A stretch of 64,000 nucleotides of DNA from Streptomyces camponoticapitis (GTDB taxonomy: Bacteria; Actinomycetota; Actinomycetes; Streptomycetales; Streptomycetaceae), in the NCBI RefSeq assembly GCF_014646115.1, contig NZ_BMMV01000006.1, forward strand, positions 186,001 through 250,000. The letters are read 5' to 3'. Shown here in pieces: positions 55,213 to 63,717 of this stretch (position 1 is the stretch's first letter; each line of letters begins with the position of its first letter). The notes below the pieces were generated by a model. It was not told the DNA's origin. It worked only from the letters and a program-made list of their open reading frames with translations, and searched no databases. Position numbers and translations under genes: made by a program.

Positions 55213-56465
55213 CGCCGCGCCTTCCGTACTGTCCGCAGAACATTGCCGGCCGCGACGAGCGCGGTGTCCCTGGCCGCGTAACCGCCGCTCACCAGGGCGT
55301 GGTCCGTTCCGGGCGCCGGCGGGCGGCCGTCCCTGCGGGCCGCCAGCAGATCCTCGAAGAGCTCCTCGGCCTGGGCGACCACGGGGCCGGGAGCGTAGCG
55401 GCGGGAGTTCTCCAGTGCGGTGCGGCCCATCCGGCGGCGCAGTTCGTCGTCGCGTACGAGCTCCAGCAGGGCGCCGGCCAGCGCGTCCCGGTCGCCGACG
55501 GGGACCAGCCGGCCGTCCTCGCCGGGGGCGATGATCTCGCCGGGGCCGTACTCGCAGTCGGTGCTCACGACGGGCAGTCCGCAGCGCATCGCCTCGACGA
55601 TGGTCATGCCGAACGGCTCGAAGTTCGAGGTCGCGGCGCCGATCGAGGCCTTGACCCACTCGGCTTCCATCGGAGTCACGGCGCCCATCAGGAAAACGGA
55701 GTTGTAGAGGCCGAGCCGGTCTATCAGCGCGCGCAGGCGCTCCTGCTCCTCGCCCTTGCCGTAGATGCGCAACTGCCAGTCGGGCCGCTCGGCGGCGACG
55801 GCGGCGAAGGCCTCGATCAGCAGGTCGAACCGTTTCACCGGCACCAGCCGTCCGGCGGCCATCACGACACGCTCGCCGCCGTCCGCCGGCGGGAGGGCAG
55901 GGGCCGGAACGCTGTTGGGCAGCGCCTGCACCCGGACGCCGGGCAGCCGCATCTTGCGCCGGTAGGCCGCGGCGTCGGCCTCCGTGACGGGGGTGAGCGC
56001 GTCGAGGCGCGGATACACCCGGCGCAGCGCGTTGCGCAGGCGCGGCGGGTGGTTGTTGAGCGTGAGGTGCTCCTGGCCGACGCGTACGGTCCGCGCGGGT
56101 GCCTGGAGGGCCAGGTGCACGTTGAGGCCGGGCCGGGTGCCCACGACGACATCGGCGTCGAGCGAGGCGAGGGCTTCCCCGATGCGCTCGTCGGTGAGCG
56201 CGCTGTACTGGTGATAGCGGTACTCGGACGCGGGGAAGATCTTCGCCGGGGTCAGATGCCGCGGATCGTTCTTCTCGTGCCGCAGATCAACCAGCGGCCG
56301 CAGCCGTACGCGCGGATCCAGGTTGAGGTTCGGCCGCTCCCGGTGCCGGAGAGCGGAGATGATCTCCACATCGTGCCGATCGGCCAGCGCCCGGGCCAAG
56401 TTGAACGTGGTGGTGATCGTCCCTCCTATCCCGTATGCGTTGTGAATGAGAAAAGAGATCTTCAT
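55209..56465 (-). CDS. GT4-family glycosyltransferase
   Basis: 418 aa GT-B enzyme. N-terminal Rossmann domain starts MKISFLIHNAYGIGGTITTT; C-terminal donor domain has VVMAAGRLVPVKRFDLLIEAF and the EX7E block FEPFGMTIVEAMRCGLPVV. Transfers sugar from a nucleotide donor, probably for cell-surface glycopolymers. The start was chosen for the family N-terminus; no good ribosome site is seen. First gene of a two-gene unit. Confidence 0.9.
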   Translation of the reverse strand: MKISFLIHNAYGIGGTITTTFNLARALADRHDVEIISALRHRERPNLNLDPRVRLRPLVDLRHEKNDPRHLTPAKIFPASEYRYHQYSALTDERIGEALASLDADVVVGTRPGLNVHLALQAPARTVRVGQEHLTLNNHPPRLRNALRRVYPRLDALTPVTEADAAAYRRKMRLPGVRVQALPNSVPAPALPPADGGERVVMAAGRLVPVKRFDLLIEAFAAVAAERPDWQLRIYGKGEEQERLRALIDRLGLYNSVFLMGAVTPMEAEWVKASIGAATSNFEPFGMTIVEAMRCGLPVVSTDCEYGPGEIIAPGEDGRLVPVGDRDALAGALLELVRDDELRRRMGRTALENSRRYAPGPVVAQAEELFEDLLAARRDGRPPAPGTDHALVSGGYAARDTALVAAGNVLRTVRKARR

Positions 56466-56729
56466 GCCGTGGCAGACGGGCGAGGCATACAGAAGGTTGC
56501 CCGCAACCTGGAGATAAGGCGGACGCCATCTCCTCTTCACCAAGGGCCGTCTGACGCGCCGTCGGGCCCGGTCCGGCGAGGGCACTGATGGAGCATTTGC
56601 CTCATCTAGCTGTTTTACCGGCAATACGATCGGGAAGGCGGTGCTGTGCACCGTCCCCCCCCCACCGCCTTCTCACCGTCCTCGTCACCGCCCCTCACCG
56701 CCGTCGAAGCGGCACAGTCAAGGAGCACC

Positions 56730-57554
56730 ATGCACGCGGTACCCAACGTCACGCTCAACAACGGGGTGACGATCCCCCAGCTCGGCTTCGGCACCTTCAA
56801 GATCCCGCCCGCCGACACCCGGCAGGCGACGCTGACCGCGCTGGAGGTCGGCTACCGGCACATCGACACGGCGGAGATGTACGGCAACGAGAAAGAGGTC
56901 GGCGACGCGATCCGCGACTCCGGGATCGACCGGGACGACCTCTTCGTCACCAGCAAGCTGAACAACGGTCTCCACGAGGCCGCCGCCGCGCGCACCGCGT
57001 TCGACCAGACCCTCGAAGACCTCGGGCTGGAGCAGCTCGACCTCTTCCTGATCCACTGGCCCCGGCCCAGGACCGGGAATTTCGTGGAGGCCTGGCAGAC
57101 GCTGGAGGAGTTCTACCGGGCCGGGCGGGTCAGGGCCATCGGCGTCTCCAACTTCAAGCCCCACCATGTGCGCCGTCTCATGGAGAATTCCGTGGTCACA
57201 CCCGCCGTCAATCAGATCGAGATCCACCCCTATCTGACCCAGGACGACGTCAGGGCGTTCAACGCCGAGCACGACATCGCCACCGAGGCCTGGTCGCCTC
57301 TGGCCAAGGGCACGGTGCTGCGCGACCCGGTCATCGTCCGTATCGCGGACGACCGCGGCCGGACCCCCGCGCAGGTCACCCTCCGCTGGGCCCTCCAGCG
57401 AGGGGACATCGTCTTCCCCAAGTCGGTGACACGCGAGCGCGTGCAGGAGAACTCCCTCCTGTTCGACTTCGAGCTGAGCGAGGCGGACATGGCCGAGATC
57501 TCGGCCCTGAACCGCGACGAACGCACCGGTTCCGACCCCGACGAGAACGGCTGA
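56730..57554 (+). CDS. aldo/keto reductase
   Basis: 274 aa TIM barrel. Catalytic tetrad Asp46, Tyr51, Lys76, His109 (HIDTAEMYGNE, FVTSKLNN, LIHWPRP) and the cofactor motif PKSVTRERVQEN for NADPH. Similar to 2,5-diketo-gluconate reductase-type AKRs acting on small carbonyls. AAGGAG is 5 nt before the ATG. Monocistronic. Confidence 0.93.
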   Translation: MHAVPNVTLNNGVTIPQLGFGTFKIPPADTRQATLTALEVGYRHIDTAEMYGNEKEVGDAIRDSGIDRDDLFVTSKLNNGLHEAAAARTAFDQTLEDLGLEQLDLFLIHWPRPRTGNFVEAWQTLEEFYRAGRVRAIGVSNFKPHHVRRLMENSVVTPAVNQIEIHPYLTQDDVRAFNAEHDIATEAWSPLAKGTVLRDPVIVRIADDRGRTPAQVTLRWALQRGDIVFPKSVTRERVQENSLLFDFELSEADMAEISALNRDERTGSDPDENG

Positions 57555-57643
57555 CGCCTCTCCGGCCGCCCGATCCGTAATGGATGTTCCAACTCCGCAA
57601 CTCCCGGCGGAGATCCGCCGGTTCGTACGGCAAGATCGGTCGT

Positions 57644-58714
57644 ATGACCGAACAGCGGGGCAGCGCACCACAACACAGCGCCACGGACGAGACGGTAGCG
57701 GCCCTGGCGGTCCGCCTCCGCGCGGCGGACACCGGCGGCTGGACGTCCGACGCGACACGGGCGCTGGTCGTCCGGCTCGGCTGGGGCTGGAGCGACAGCC
57801 CGACAGTGGTCACCGGCCGTTCCACCGGCGACGCGCGGCTGCGGCCGGTCGGGAAGTACGAGGAGCGGTACGTGGCCGGGGAGGCGTACGTCGAACTGGC
57901 CGTGCCCGTACGGCAGGCCGACCCGGACGCCGCCTCCCAGGCGGAGGCCTTCCGGATGGTCAAGGACGAGCTGACCGCCACCTTCGGCGAGGCGTCGATC
58001 ATGGGGGTGCACGGCAGGCTGGCGCCGTTCCTGCGACCCGTGCAGAGCTGGGGCTCCCCGTATCTGCGCTGGCGTGGCGAGTCGGACACCATCGAACTGC
58101 GCGCGGGTCCGACGGGCCCCGAACTGGTGCTTCAGCCCACCGACCCGGCCGAGAACTGGTTCGTACGTCAGGGCCACGACGACGACCACGCGATCACCGG
58201 CTTCTTCGGCTTCCGGCCCGACGGGTCGAACGGCGGCCTCACCTTCCCCGGCGGCTGGCGGGTCCGCAGCTGGGAGACGATGACCAGGGCGCTCGCCGAC
58301 TTCCTGACGACACTGCCGGCCGAGACGACCGCGCTCCGGACCCCGATGTGGATGCCGATCTACGGCCGGATCGAGGGGAAGGGCGCGCCGATTCTGTTCG
58401 ACATCGACTGCGGTGACCGGCTGATGCTCGCCTCCTTCGCGGACGAGTCGGTGAACCCGGCCTCGCTGGGCTGGGGCACGGCGTTCGAACACCCGACGAC
58501 CGGCAGGCCCTGGCCCGACCCGGACAGCCCCCGGCTGCGCATCGACGCGGGCGGTCCGGGGCGGCCCGACGGACAGGCGCTGGCCGAGACGATCGTGGCG
58601 ACGGCGCGCGCGATGGGCGTGGTGTCTCCCGAGGACCTGCTCATAGGCAACGAGGCCGGGGATCTGGGCGCGTACCGCGTGACCTTCTACGGTCTGGGCC
58701 TGCCGATGGCCTGA
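57644..58714 (+). CDS. uncharacterised actinobacterial protein
   Basis: 356 aa, no signal peptide or TM. Two similar-looking halves with WGW/GWSDSP and GFFGFRPDGSNGGLTFPGGWRVRSW segments suggest a repeated alpha/beta unit as in chaperone-like immunity folds; DUF6301-like similarity is possible but I cannot confirm it. An AAGAT stretch 8 nt before the ATG might be a -10 for leaderless expression. Function unknown. Confidence 0.65.
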   Translation: MTEQRGSAPQHSATDETVAALAVRLRAADTGGWTSDATRALVVRLGWGWSDSPTVVTGRSTGDARLRPVGKYEERYVAGEAYVELAVPVRQADPDAASQAEAFRMVKDELTATFGEASIMGVHGRLAPFLRPVQSWGSPYLRWRGESDTIELRAGPTGPELVLQPTDPAENWFVRQGHDDDHAITGFFGFRPDGSNGGLTFPGGWRVRSWETMTRALADFLTTLPAETTALRTPMWMPIYGRIEGKGAPILFDIDCGDRLMLASFADESVNPASLGWGTAFEHPTTGRPWPDPDSPRLRIDAGGPGRPDGQALAETIVATARAMGVVSPEDLLIGNEAGDLGAYRVTFYGLGLPMA

Positions 58715-58876
58715 GCCGCACCGAGCCCGCCCCCGCCCACCGCGAACGGATCAACTCCCGGGCGCTGTGGCAGAATTCCCCGGACGGCCGGTGACGTCCG
58801 GGGAAGCCCGGCGAACGGCGCGCGAACACGTCGTACCGCCTCCCGTCGTACCGCCACGCACCCAACGGAGCTTCGT

Positions 58877-59662
58877 ATGACGGCAGGGACGCCCAAACCT
58901 CAGGTCGACACCAGCAAGCCGCACCCTGCGCGGGTCTACGACTGGCTGCTCGGCGGCAAGGACAACTACGAGGTCGACCGTCAGGTCGGCAAGCGGCTGC
59001 CGGCCGAATCGGCGGACGCGGCGCGCCAGAACCGGGCGTTCATGCACCGCGCCGCCGCCTGGCTCGCTGACAACGGTGTCAACCAGTTCCTGGACATCGG
59101 CACCGGCATCCCGACCGAGCCCAATCTGCACCAGATCGTCCAGGGGATCCTGCCGACGGCCCGCATCGTGTACGCGGACAACGATCCCATCGTCCTGCGC
59201 CACGCCGAGGCCCTGCTCGTCAGCACGACCGAAGGCACCACCGACTACATCCAGGCCGATGTGCGCGATCCGCAGGAAATACTGCAGTACGCCCGCGCCA
59301 CCCTGGACTTCGAGCGCCCCATAGCGCTCTCCCTCATCGCGCTGATGCATTTCGTCCCCGACGACCAGGGCCCGTACGAGATCGTCTCCAGCCTGGTGGA
59401 CGTGCTGCCGTCGGGCAGCTACCTGGTGCTGTCGCACGCCGCGTCCGACCTGATGCCGGAGCTGTCGGACAAGGTCGTCGCGGAGTACGCGAAGGGCGGC
59501 ATCAGGCTGGGATTCCGCACCCACGCCGGGGTCGGCAAGTTCTTCGACGGACTTGAGCTGGTCGAGCCGGGACTGGTCACGGCGCCCGCGTGGTTCAAGG
59601 GCGCGAACGTGCCCGAGCAGGAGCTGAGCGGTATCTACTCGGGCGTGGCACGCATCCCGTAA
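58877..59662 (+). CDS. DUF574-family SAM-dependent methyltransferase
   Basis: 261 aa. The family start is clear: DTSKPHPARVYDWLLGGKDNYEVDR. SAM site FLDIGTGIPT (GxGxP) and motif II YADNDPIVL. Very common in Streptomyces in many copies (PF04672); substrates are mostly unknown. GGAG 8 nt before the ATG. Confidence 0.93.
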   Translation: MTAGTPKPQVDTSKPHPARVYDWLLGGKDNYEVDRQVGKRLPAESADAARQNRAFMHRAAAWLADNGVNQFLDIGTGIPTEPNLHQIVQGILPTARIVYADNDPIVLRHAEALLVSTTEGTTDYIQADVRDPQEILQYARATLDFERPIALSLIALMHFVPDDQGPYEIVSSLVDVLPSGSYLVLSHAASDLMPELSDKVVAEYAKGGIRLGFRTHAGVGKFFDGLELVEPGLVTAPAWFKGANVPEQELSGIYSGVARIP

Positions 59663-59794
59663 CGGGCGGCGCCACGTTCCCGACGTCGGTGGGAGCGTAT
59701 CGACGCGGCCGGGTCGTTGCCTCGCGCACGGCCCGGCCCGGCTTACGCTGCGGTGGCCCGACCCGCCGCCGACGTGAGAACGAGGTGCTGTGCG

Positions 59795-60604
59795 ATGCCC
59801 ACGACCATGCGCAAGTGGGCATGGCTGCCAGTTCTGGCCGTCGGTCTGGGGCTGTACTTCCTGGTGCAGAGCACACTGGTCGACACCGGCAACGTCAACT
59901 ACGTACCGTCCCTGATCCTGTTGGGCGCTCTCGTCGTCCCTCTCTCCTTCCTCACGTACGTCGCGGGGCGTACGGGCGAGTGGCAGGTCGGGCCGTTCGT
60001 GCTCGGGACCGCGGCGCTGTTCGGCGGCGTCGTGGGGATCGTGACCGCCGGGCGGCTGGAGTTCGAGACTCTGCGCGGCCTCGGCACGTCGTCCCTGATC
60101 GGCATCGGCCTGATCGAGGAGTCGTGCAAGCTGATCGTCCCGGTGCTGATCCTGCTGTGGCAGTGGCGGCAGGGCACCGTGCACGTCTCGGACGGACTGC
60201 TGATCGGGGTCGCGTCGGGCATGGGGTTCGCCACGCTGGAGACCATGGGGTACGCCTTCACCGCGCTGCTGGAGTCCCAGGGGAACATCGGGGACGTCGA
60301 GGAGACCCTGCTGCTGCGCGGACTGACCTCCCCCGCCGCGCACATGGCGTGGACGGGGCTGATCTGCGGGGCGCTGTGGGGGGCGGTGGGGGCGCGCTGG
60401 TCCCTCGCCGCGACCGCGCAACTCGTGGTCACCTTCGTGCTCGCGGTCGCCCTGCACGCGCTCTGGGACGGTGTCACCAGCCGGTTCACCTACTTTCTGC
60501 TGGCCGCGGTCTCGCTGGGCTGGCTCTTCTACGAACTCCACCGGAGCAACACGCTGACCTGGCACAACGCACCCCCGAACGCGAGGCGGGCGCCGCGGCC
60601 GTGA
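59795..60604 (+). CDS. PrsW-like intramembrane protease
   Basis: 269 aa, about eight TM helices. The PrsW signature is present: Glu108-Glu109 with Lys112 in GLIEESCKL, and membrane His in SPAAHMAWTG and ALHALWDG. PrsW-type proteins cut anti-sigma factors or other membrane substrates. No anti-sigma/sigma pair is adjacent, so the target is unknown. GAGGTG precedes the ATG. Followed 20 nt later by the SRPBCC gene. Confidence 0.85.
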   Translation: MPTTMRKWAWLPVLAVGLGLYFLVQSTLVDTGNVNYVPSLILLGALVVPLSFLTYVAGRTGEWQVGPFVLGTAALFGGVVGIVTAGRLEFETLRGLGTSSLIGIGLIEESCKLIVPVLILLWQWRQGTVHVSDGLLIGVASGMGFATLETMGYAFTALLESQGNIGDVEETLLLRGLTSPAAHMAWTGLICGALWGAVGARWSLAATAQLVVTFVLAVALHALWDGVTSRFTYFLLAAVSLGWLFYELHRSNTLTWHNAPPNARRAPRP

Positions 60605-60612
60605 CGGAACGC

Positions 60613-60618
60613 TAGGTT
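60613..60618 (+). promoter_or_regulatory. candidate -10 for a leaderless SRPBCC mRNA
   Basis: TAGGTT ends 6 nt before the ATG at 60625, and no ribosome site is present. No good -35 is seen, so support is modest. Confidence 0.4.
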
Positions 60619-60624
60619 GAGTTC

Positions 60625-61101
60625 ATGTACTCGATCGAGATGTCCCGGCGTGTACGGGCACCGCGTACCGCCGTCTACCGCGCCCTGCTGGACGCCGACG
60701 CCGTCGCGAAATGGCGGGCGCCGGACGGGATGAGCACCCAGGTGCACGAGTTCGACGACCGCGAGGGCGGGAGGTTCCGTGTCTCGCTCGTCTACGACGA
60801 GCCGACGGACACCGGGAAGTCGGCCGCGCGGACCGACACGTACCACGGGCACTTCGAACGGCTGGTGCCGGACGAGCGGGTGGTGGAGGTCATCGAGTTC
60901 GAGAGCGCCGACCCCGCGCTCCTCGGCAGCATGACCATGACGACCACACTCAGGGACGTCGAGGGCGGTACGGAGGTCGTCATGGTGCACGAGGGGATCC
61001 CGGACGCGGTGTCGGTGGCCGACAGCGAGACGGGCACGCGGATGTCGTTGGACAATCTCGCGAAGCTCGTCGAAGGGAACGCGGGCGCCGGGTCCAGCTG
61101 A
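60625..61101 (+). CDS. SRPBCC/AHSA1-family protein
   Basis: 158 aa START-like helix-grip fold: MYSIEMSRRVRAPRTAVYRALLDADAVAKWRAPDGM start and VTTTLRDVEGGTEV-type strands near the end. Binds hydrophobic ligands; AHSA1-like members can act as co-chaperones. Function unknown. Probably leaderless. Confidence 0.82.
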   Translation: MYSIEMSRRVRAPRTAVYRALLDADAVAKWRAPDGMSTQVHEFDDREGGRFRVSLVYDEPTDTGKSAARTDTYHGHFERLVPDERVVEVIEFESADPALLGSMTMTTTLRDVEGGTEVVMVHEGIPDAVSVADSETGTRMSLDNLAKLVEGNAGAGSS

Positions 61102-61175
61102 GCGGCGACCGCGTCGTCTCACCGCGAACCGATCCGGCGACGCCCGGTCAACCGAGGGAAAGGCACGCACCAGCC

Positions 61176-61823
61176 ATGTCACTTGCCCGCGTCCAGCACA
61201 TCTCCGTCTCGCTCGACGGTTTCGCCACCGGCGAAGGTCAGAGCCTCGACGCACCGTTCGGCCACGCCGGCGAACGGCTGCACGAGTGGATGTTCGACAC
61301 CCGGTGGGGGCGGGGGATGCTTCGCCAGGACGGCGGCTCGGAAGGTGTCGACGACGCCTTCCTGCGGCTGTTCACTCCCGGAGTCGGCGCCGAGATCATG
61401 GGGGCCGGGAAGTTCGGCCACCCCGGATGGCACGAGGACCCGGACTGGAAGGGCGCGTGGGGGCCCAACCCGCCTTTCCGCACACCGGTCTTCGTCCTCA
61501 CCCACCACCCGCGCCCGTCGATCGAGATGGAGGGCGGCACGACGTTCCACTTCATCGACGCTTCGCCCGCCGACGCGCTCGCGAGGGCCCGCGAGGCCGC
61601 GGGCGGCCTGGACGTCCGTATCGGCGGCGGTCCCAGCATGATCCGCGACTTCCTCACCGCCGGGCTGATCGACCACATGCACATCGTGGTGGTCCCGATC
61701 CTGCTCGGCCGGGGCGTACGCCTCTGGGACGGACTGGAGGGCCTTGAGAAGGACTACGTGATCGAGGCCGTCTCCACGCCCAGCGGGGTCACACATCTGA
61801 CGTTCAGCCGTACGGGTCGGTGA
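61176..61823 (+). CDS. dihydrofolate reductase-like (RibD_C) protein
   Basis: 215 aa. Rossmann-like DHFR/RibD C-terminal fold: VSLDGFATGEGQSLDAPFG, DVRIGGGPSMIRDFLTAGLIDHMHI, VPILLGRGVRLW. These YwjB/RibD-like reductases bind NADPH; the substrate is unknown and the folate-binding Asp of true DHFR is not evident. ATG has GAGGGAAAGG upstream. Confidence 0.88.
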   Translation: MSLARVQHISVSLDGFATGEGQSLDAPFGHAGERLHEWMFDTRWGRGMLRQDGGSEGVDDAFLRLFTPGVGAEIMGAGKFGHPGWHEDPDWKGAWGPNPPFRTPVFVLTHHPRPSIEMEGGTTFHFIDASPADALARAREAAGGLDVRIGGGPSMIRDFLTAGLIDHMHIVVVPILLGRGVRLWDGLEGLEKDYVIEAVSTPSGVTHLTFSRTGR

Positions 61824-61897
61824 ACCAGCCCCTGGGGCGCGTTTCAGAAAGTCCCGTCCGGCCCGGCGGGCGGACGACGCCACTTCTCGAACACGCC

Positions 61898-62716
61898 CTA
61901 GGAGCGGCGGCCCGGTTTGCCGCGTCTGCCGGTCTTCGCGCCGCCCGAGCCGCCCGCGCCGCCGCTCCGGGGATTCCTGCCCGCCGACTTCCCGGTGGCG
62001 GGCTTCCGGCGGGCGGTGCCGGCGGCGTCCGCGCGCTTGGGCTTCGGTTTCGGCTTGGCCTTCGACGAGCCCTGCTCCTGGGCCGGGGTGGCGCGGCGGC
62101 CCCGTGAGCTGTTGACGGTGCGCCCCCGGACGATCCCGATGAACTCCTCGACCAGATCGGTGGTCCGCTCCTCCGGCCACGACAGCGCGACGCGCGACTC
62201 GGGGACGTCGGAGACCGGCCGGTAGGTGAGGTCCTTGCGATGGTGCAGGCGCGCGACTGACTGCGGCAGGACGAGGAGTCCCACACCCGCCGCGACCAGT
62301 TCCACGGCGTCCGCCGTCGTGGCGGGGCGTTCCTTCGCGGGCTGTCCGGGCAGGGGTCCGTCCCAGTCGAGGGTGTCGTCGAGGGGGTGCAGCACGATGT
62401 CGTCGGCCAGATCAGCGGCCGACACCTCGTCCACCGCGGCCACGAGGTGGTCCTTCGGTACGAGGACGACCGTCGTCTCGGTGTAGAGCGGGATCGCGCT
62501 GAGGTCGGTCCGGTCGACCGGCAGCCGTACGAATCCCGCGTCCGCCTCCCCGGCGCGCAGCGTGTCCGCCGCGTCGGCGGCGGGGATCACGGTCAGGGTC
62601 AGCGGTACGTCGGGGAGCCGCTCGTTCCAGATCCGCACCCACTTGCCCGGGTTCACCCCCGGTACGTAACCGAGCCGGAACGTGGGGGACGCGAGGGGTA
62701 CCTCCGAGCCTGTCAC
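61898..62716 (-). CDS. LysR-type substrate-binding domain without DNA-binding domain
   Basis: 272 aa, GTG start. The effector-binding domain of LysR regulators (about 10-200: FRLGYVPGVNPGKWVRIW, VIPAADAADTLRAGEADAGFV, GVGLLVLPQSVARL) begins immediately after the start; there is no winged helix. After it comes a tail of about 70 residues rich in Lys/Arg/Gly (KPKPKPKRADA), likely disordered and possibly nucleic-acid binding. Divergent from DUF5997 59 nt away, a pairing seen in other actinobacteria. It may be a ligand-sensing non-canonical regulator. Confidence 0.82.
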   Translation of the reverse strand: MTGSEVPLASPTFRLGYVPGVNPGKWVRIWNERLPDVPLTLTVIPAADAADTLRAGEADAGFVRLPVDRTDLSAIPLYTETTVVLVPKDHLVAAVDEVSAADLADDIVLHPLDDTLDWDGPLPGQPAKERPATTADAVELVAAGVGLLVLPQSVARLHHRKDLTYRPVSDVPESRVALSWPEERTTDLVEEFIGIVRGRTVNSSRGRRATPAQEQGSSKAKPKPKPKRADAAGTARRKPATGKSAGRNPRSGGAGGSGGAKTGRRGKPGRRS

Positions 62717-62761
62717 TCAGCCAGGCTACCGGTCGTGGTCGGACGGCCCTTACCCGCTCGA

Positions 62762-62767
62762 TAGTCT
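62762..62767 (+). promoter_or_regulatory. candidate -10 for leaderless DUF5997 mRNA
   Basis: TAGTCT lies 7 nt before the ATG at 62775 and no ribosome site is visible. Typical distance for leaderless mRNAs in actinobacteria. Confidence 0.5.
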
Positions 62768-62774
62768 GGACACC

Positions 62775-63179
62775 ATGAAGTCGCACCAGACCACCCAGAC
62801 GATGAAGCCCGCCACGGCGGCGAAGAAACTGGGTGTGTACCTCGAGGCCACCCCAGCCGATTTCCAGGAGGGCGTCGTCTCGCGCGGCGAGCTGAACGCG
62901 CTCCAGTCGGATCCGCCCGAGTGGCTGCTGGAACTGCGGCGCGACGGTCCGCATCCCCGGCCGGTGGTCGCCGCCAAGCTGGGCGTCTCCATCGCGGGTC
63001 TCGCCCGTGGCGGGGTCACCGACGCGCTGACGACGGAGCAGATCGAGGCGCTCAAGGAGGAGCATCCCTCCTGGCTGCGGCGGGAACGCGCCACGCAGGC
63101 CGAGGTCCGGAAGGAAGCGGCGCGTATCAAGGAGAAGAACGCCGAGCGGGAGGACCAGGCCCGCCGCCCGCGTTCCTGA
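62775..63179 (+). CDS. DUF5997 family protein
   Basis: 134 aa. Start MKSHQTTQTMKPATAAKKLGVYLEATP, a helical core (LQSDPPEWLLELRRDGPHP, VVAAKLGVSIAGLARGG), and a charged C-terminal helix. Conserved in actinobacteria; the AAKKLGV and AAKLGVSIAGLAR blocks hint at a DNA-binding-like helical fold, possibly the missing HTH partner of the divergent LysR effector domain. Function unknown. Confidence 0.82.
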   Translation: MKSHQTTQTMKPATAAKKLGVYLEATPADFQEGVVSRGELNALQSDPPEWLLELRRDGPHPRPVVAAKLGVSIAGLARGGVTDALTTEQIEALKEEHPSWLRRERATQAEVRKEAARIKEKNAEREDQARRPRS

Positions 63180-63273
63180 CCGGGGCCGGGGCGGGCCGAC
63201 GGCGGGGCGCGTAACAACCCATCGTGACGACGGGGGCGGCCGGGAAGAACCCGGCCGCTCCGTCGTACGTCGG

Positions 63274-63717
63274 CTACCGCGGCGCCGCCCTGGGGCGGTC
63301 GGTCAGCAGCGACCAGATGACGAAGACGCCGATCGCGATGGTGACCACAGCCCAGACGGGCTGGTAGGGCAGCCACATGAAGTTCGCCACCACACTGATC
63401 GCGGCCATGCCCACCCCGATCACCCGCGCCCAGGGCGCGCGGCGGACGATGCCCAGCCCGGTGAGGATCAGCAGCACACCCACCACCAGATGGATCCAGC
63501 CCCACGAGGTCAGGGTGAACTGGTAGGTGTAGCTGCCGCTGAGCGTGAACACGTTGTCCCGCGCGATGGCGACGACACCGTTCAGGACGGCCAGCACGCC
63601 GTCCACGAAGAGCAGGACCCCGGCGAACATCGCTCCGCCCGTCGCCCACACGGGGCCTCCGTGCCCCTTGCGGGACGGCGTGTGTCGAGCCCCGGAAGGG
63701 GACGCGGTCTGTGCCAT
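63274..63717 (-). CDS. small four-TM membrane protein
   Basis: 147 aa. Basic N-terminus, then four hydrophobic helices (about 32-54, 76-98, 103-122, 123-143): GGAMFAGVLLFVDGVLAVLNG, WIHLVVGVLLILTGLGIV, VIGVGMAAISVVANFMWLP, AVVTIAIGVFVIWSLL. Resembles actinobacterial DUF7144-type proteins of unknown function. GAGGAGG 7 nt before the ATG decides the start. Confidence 0.85.
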   Translation of the reverse strand: MAQTASPSGARHTPSRKGHGGPVWATGGAMFAGVLLFVDGVLAVLNGVVAIARDNVFTLSGSYTYQFTLTSWGWIHLVVGVLLILTGLGIVRRAPWARVIGVGMAAISVVANFMWLPYQPVWAVVTIAIGVFVIWSLLTDRPRAAPR

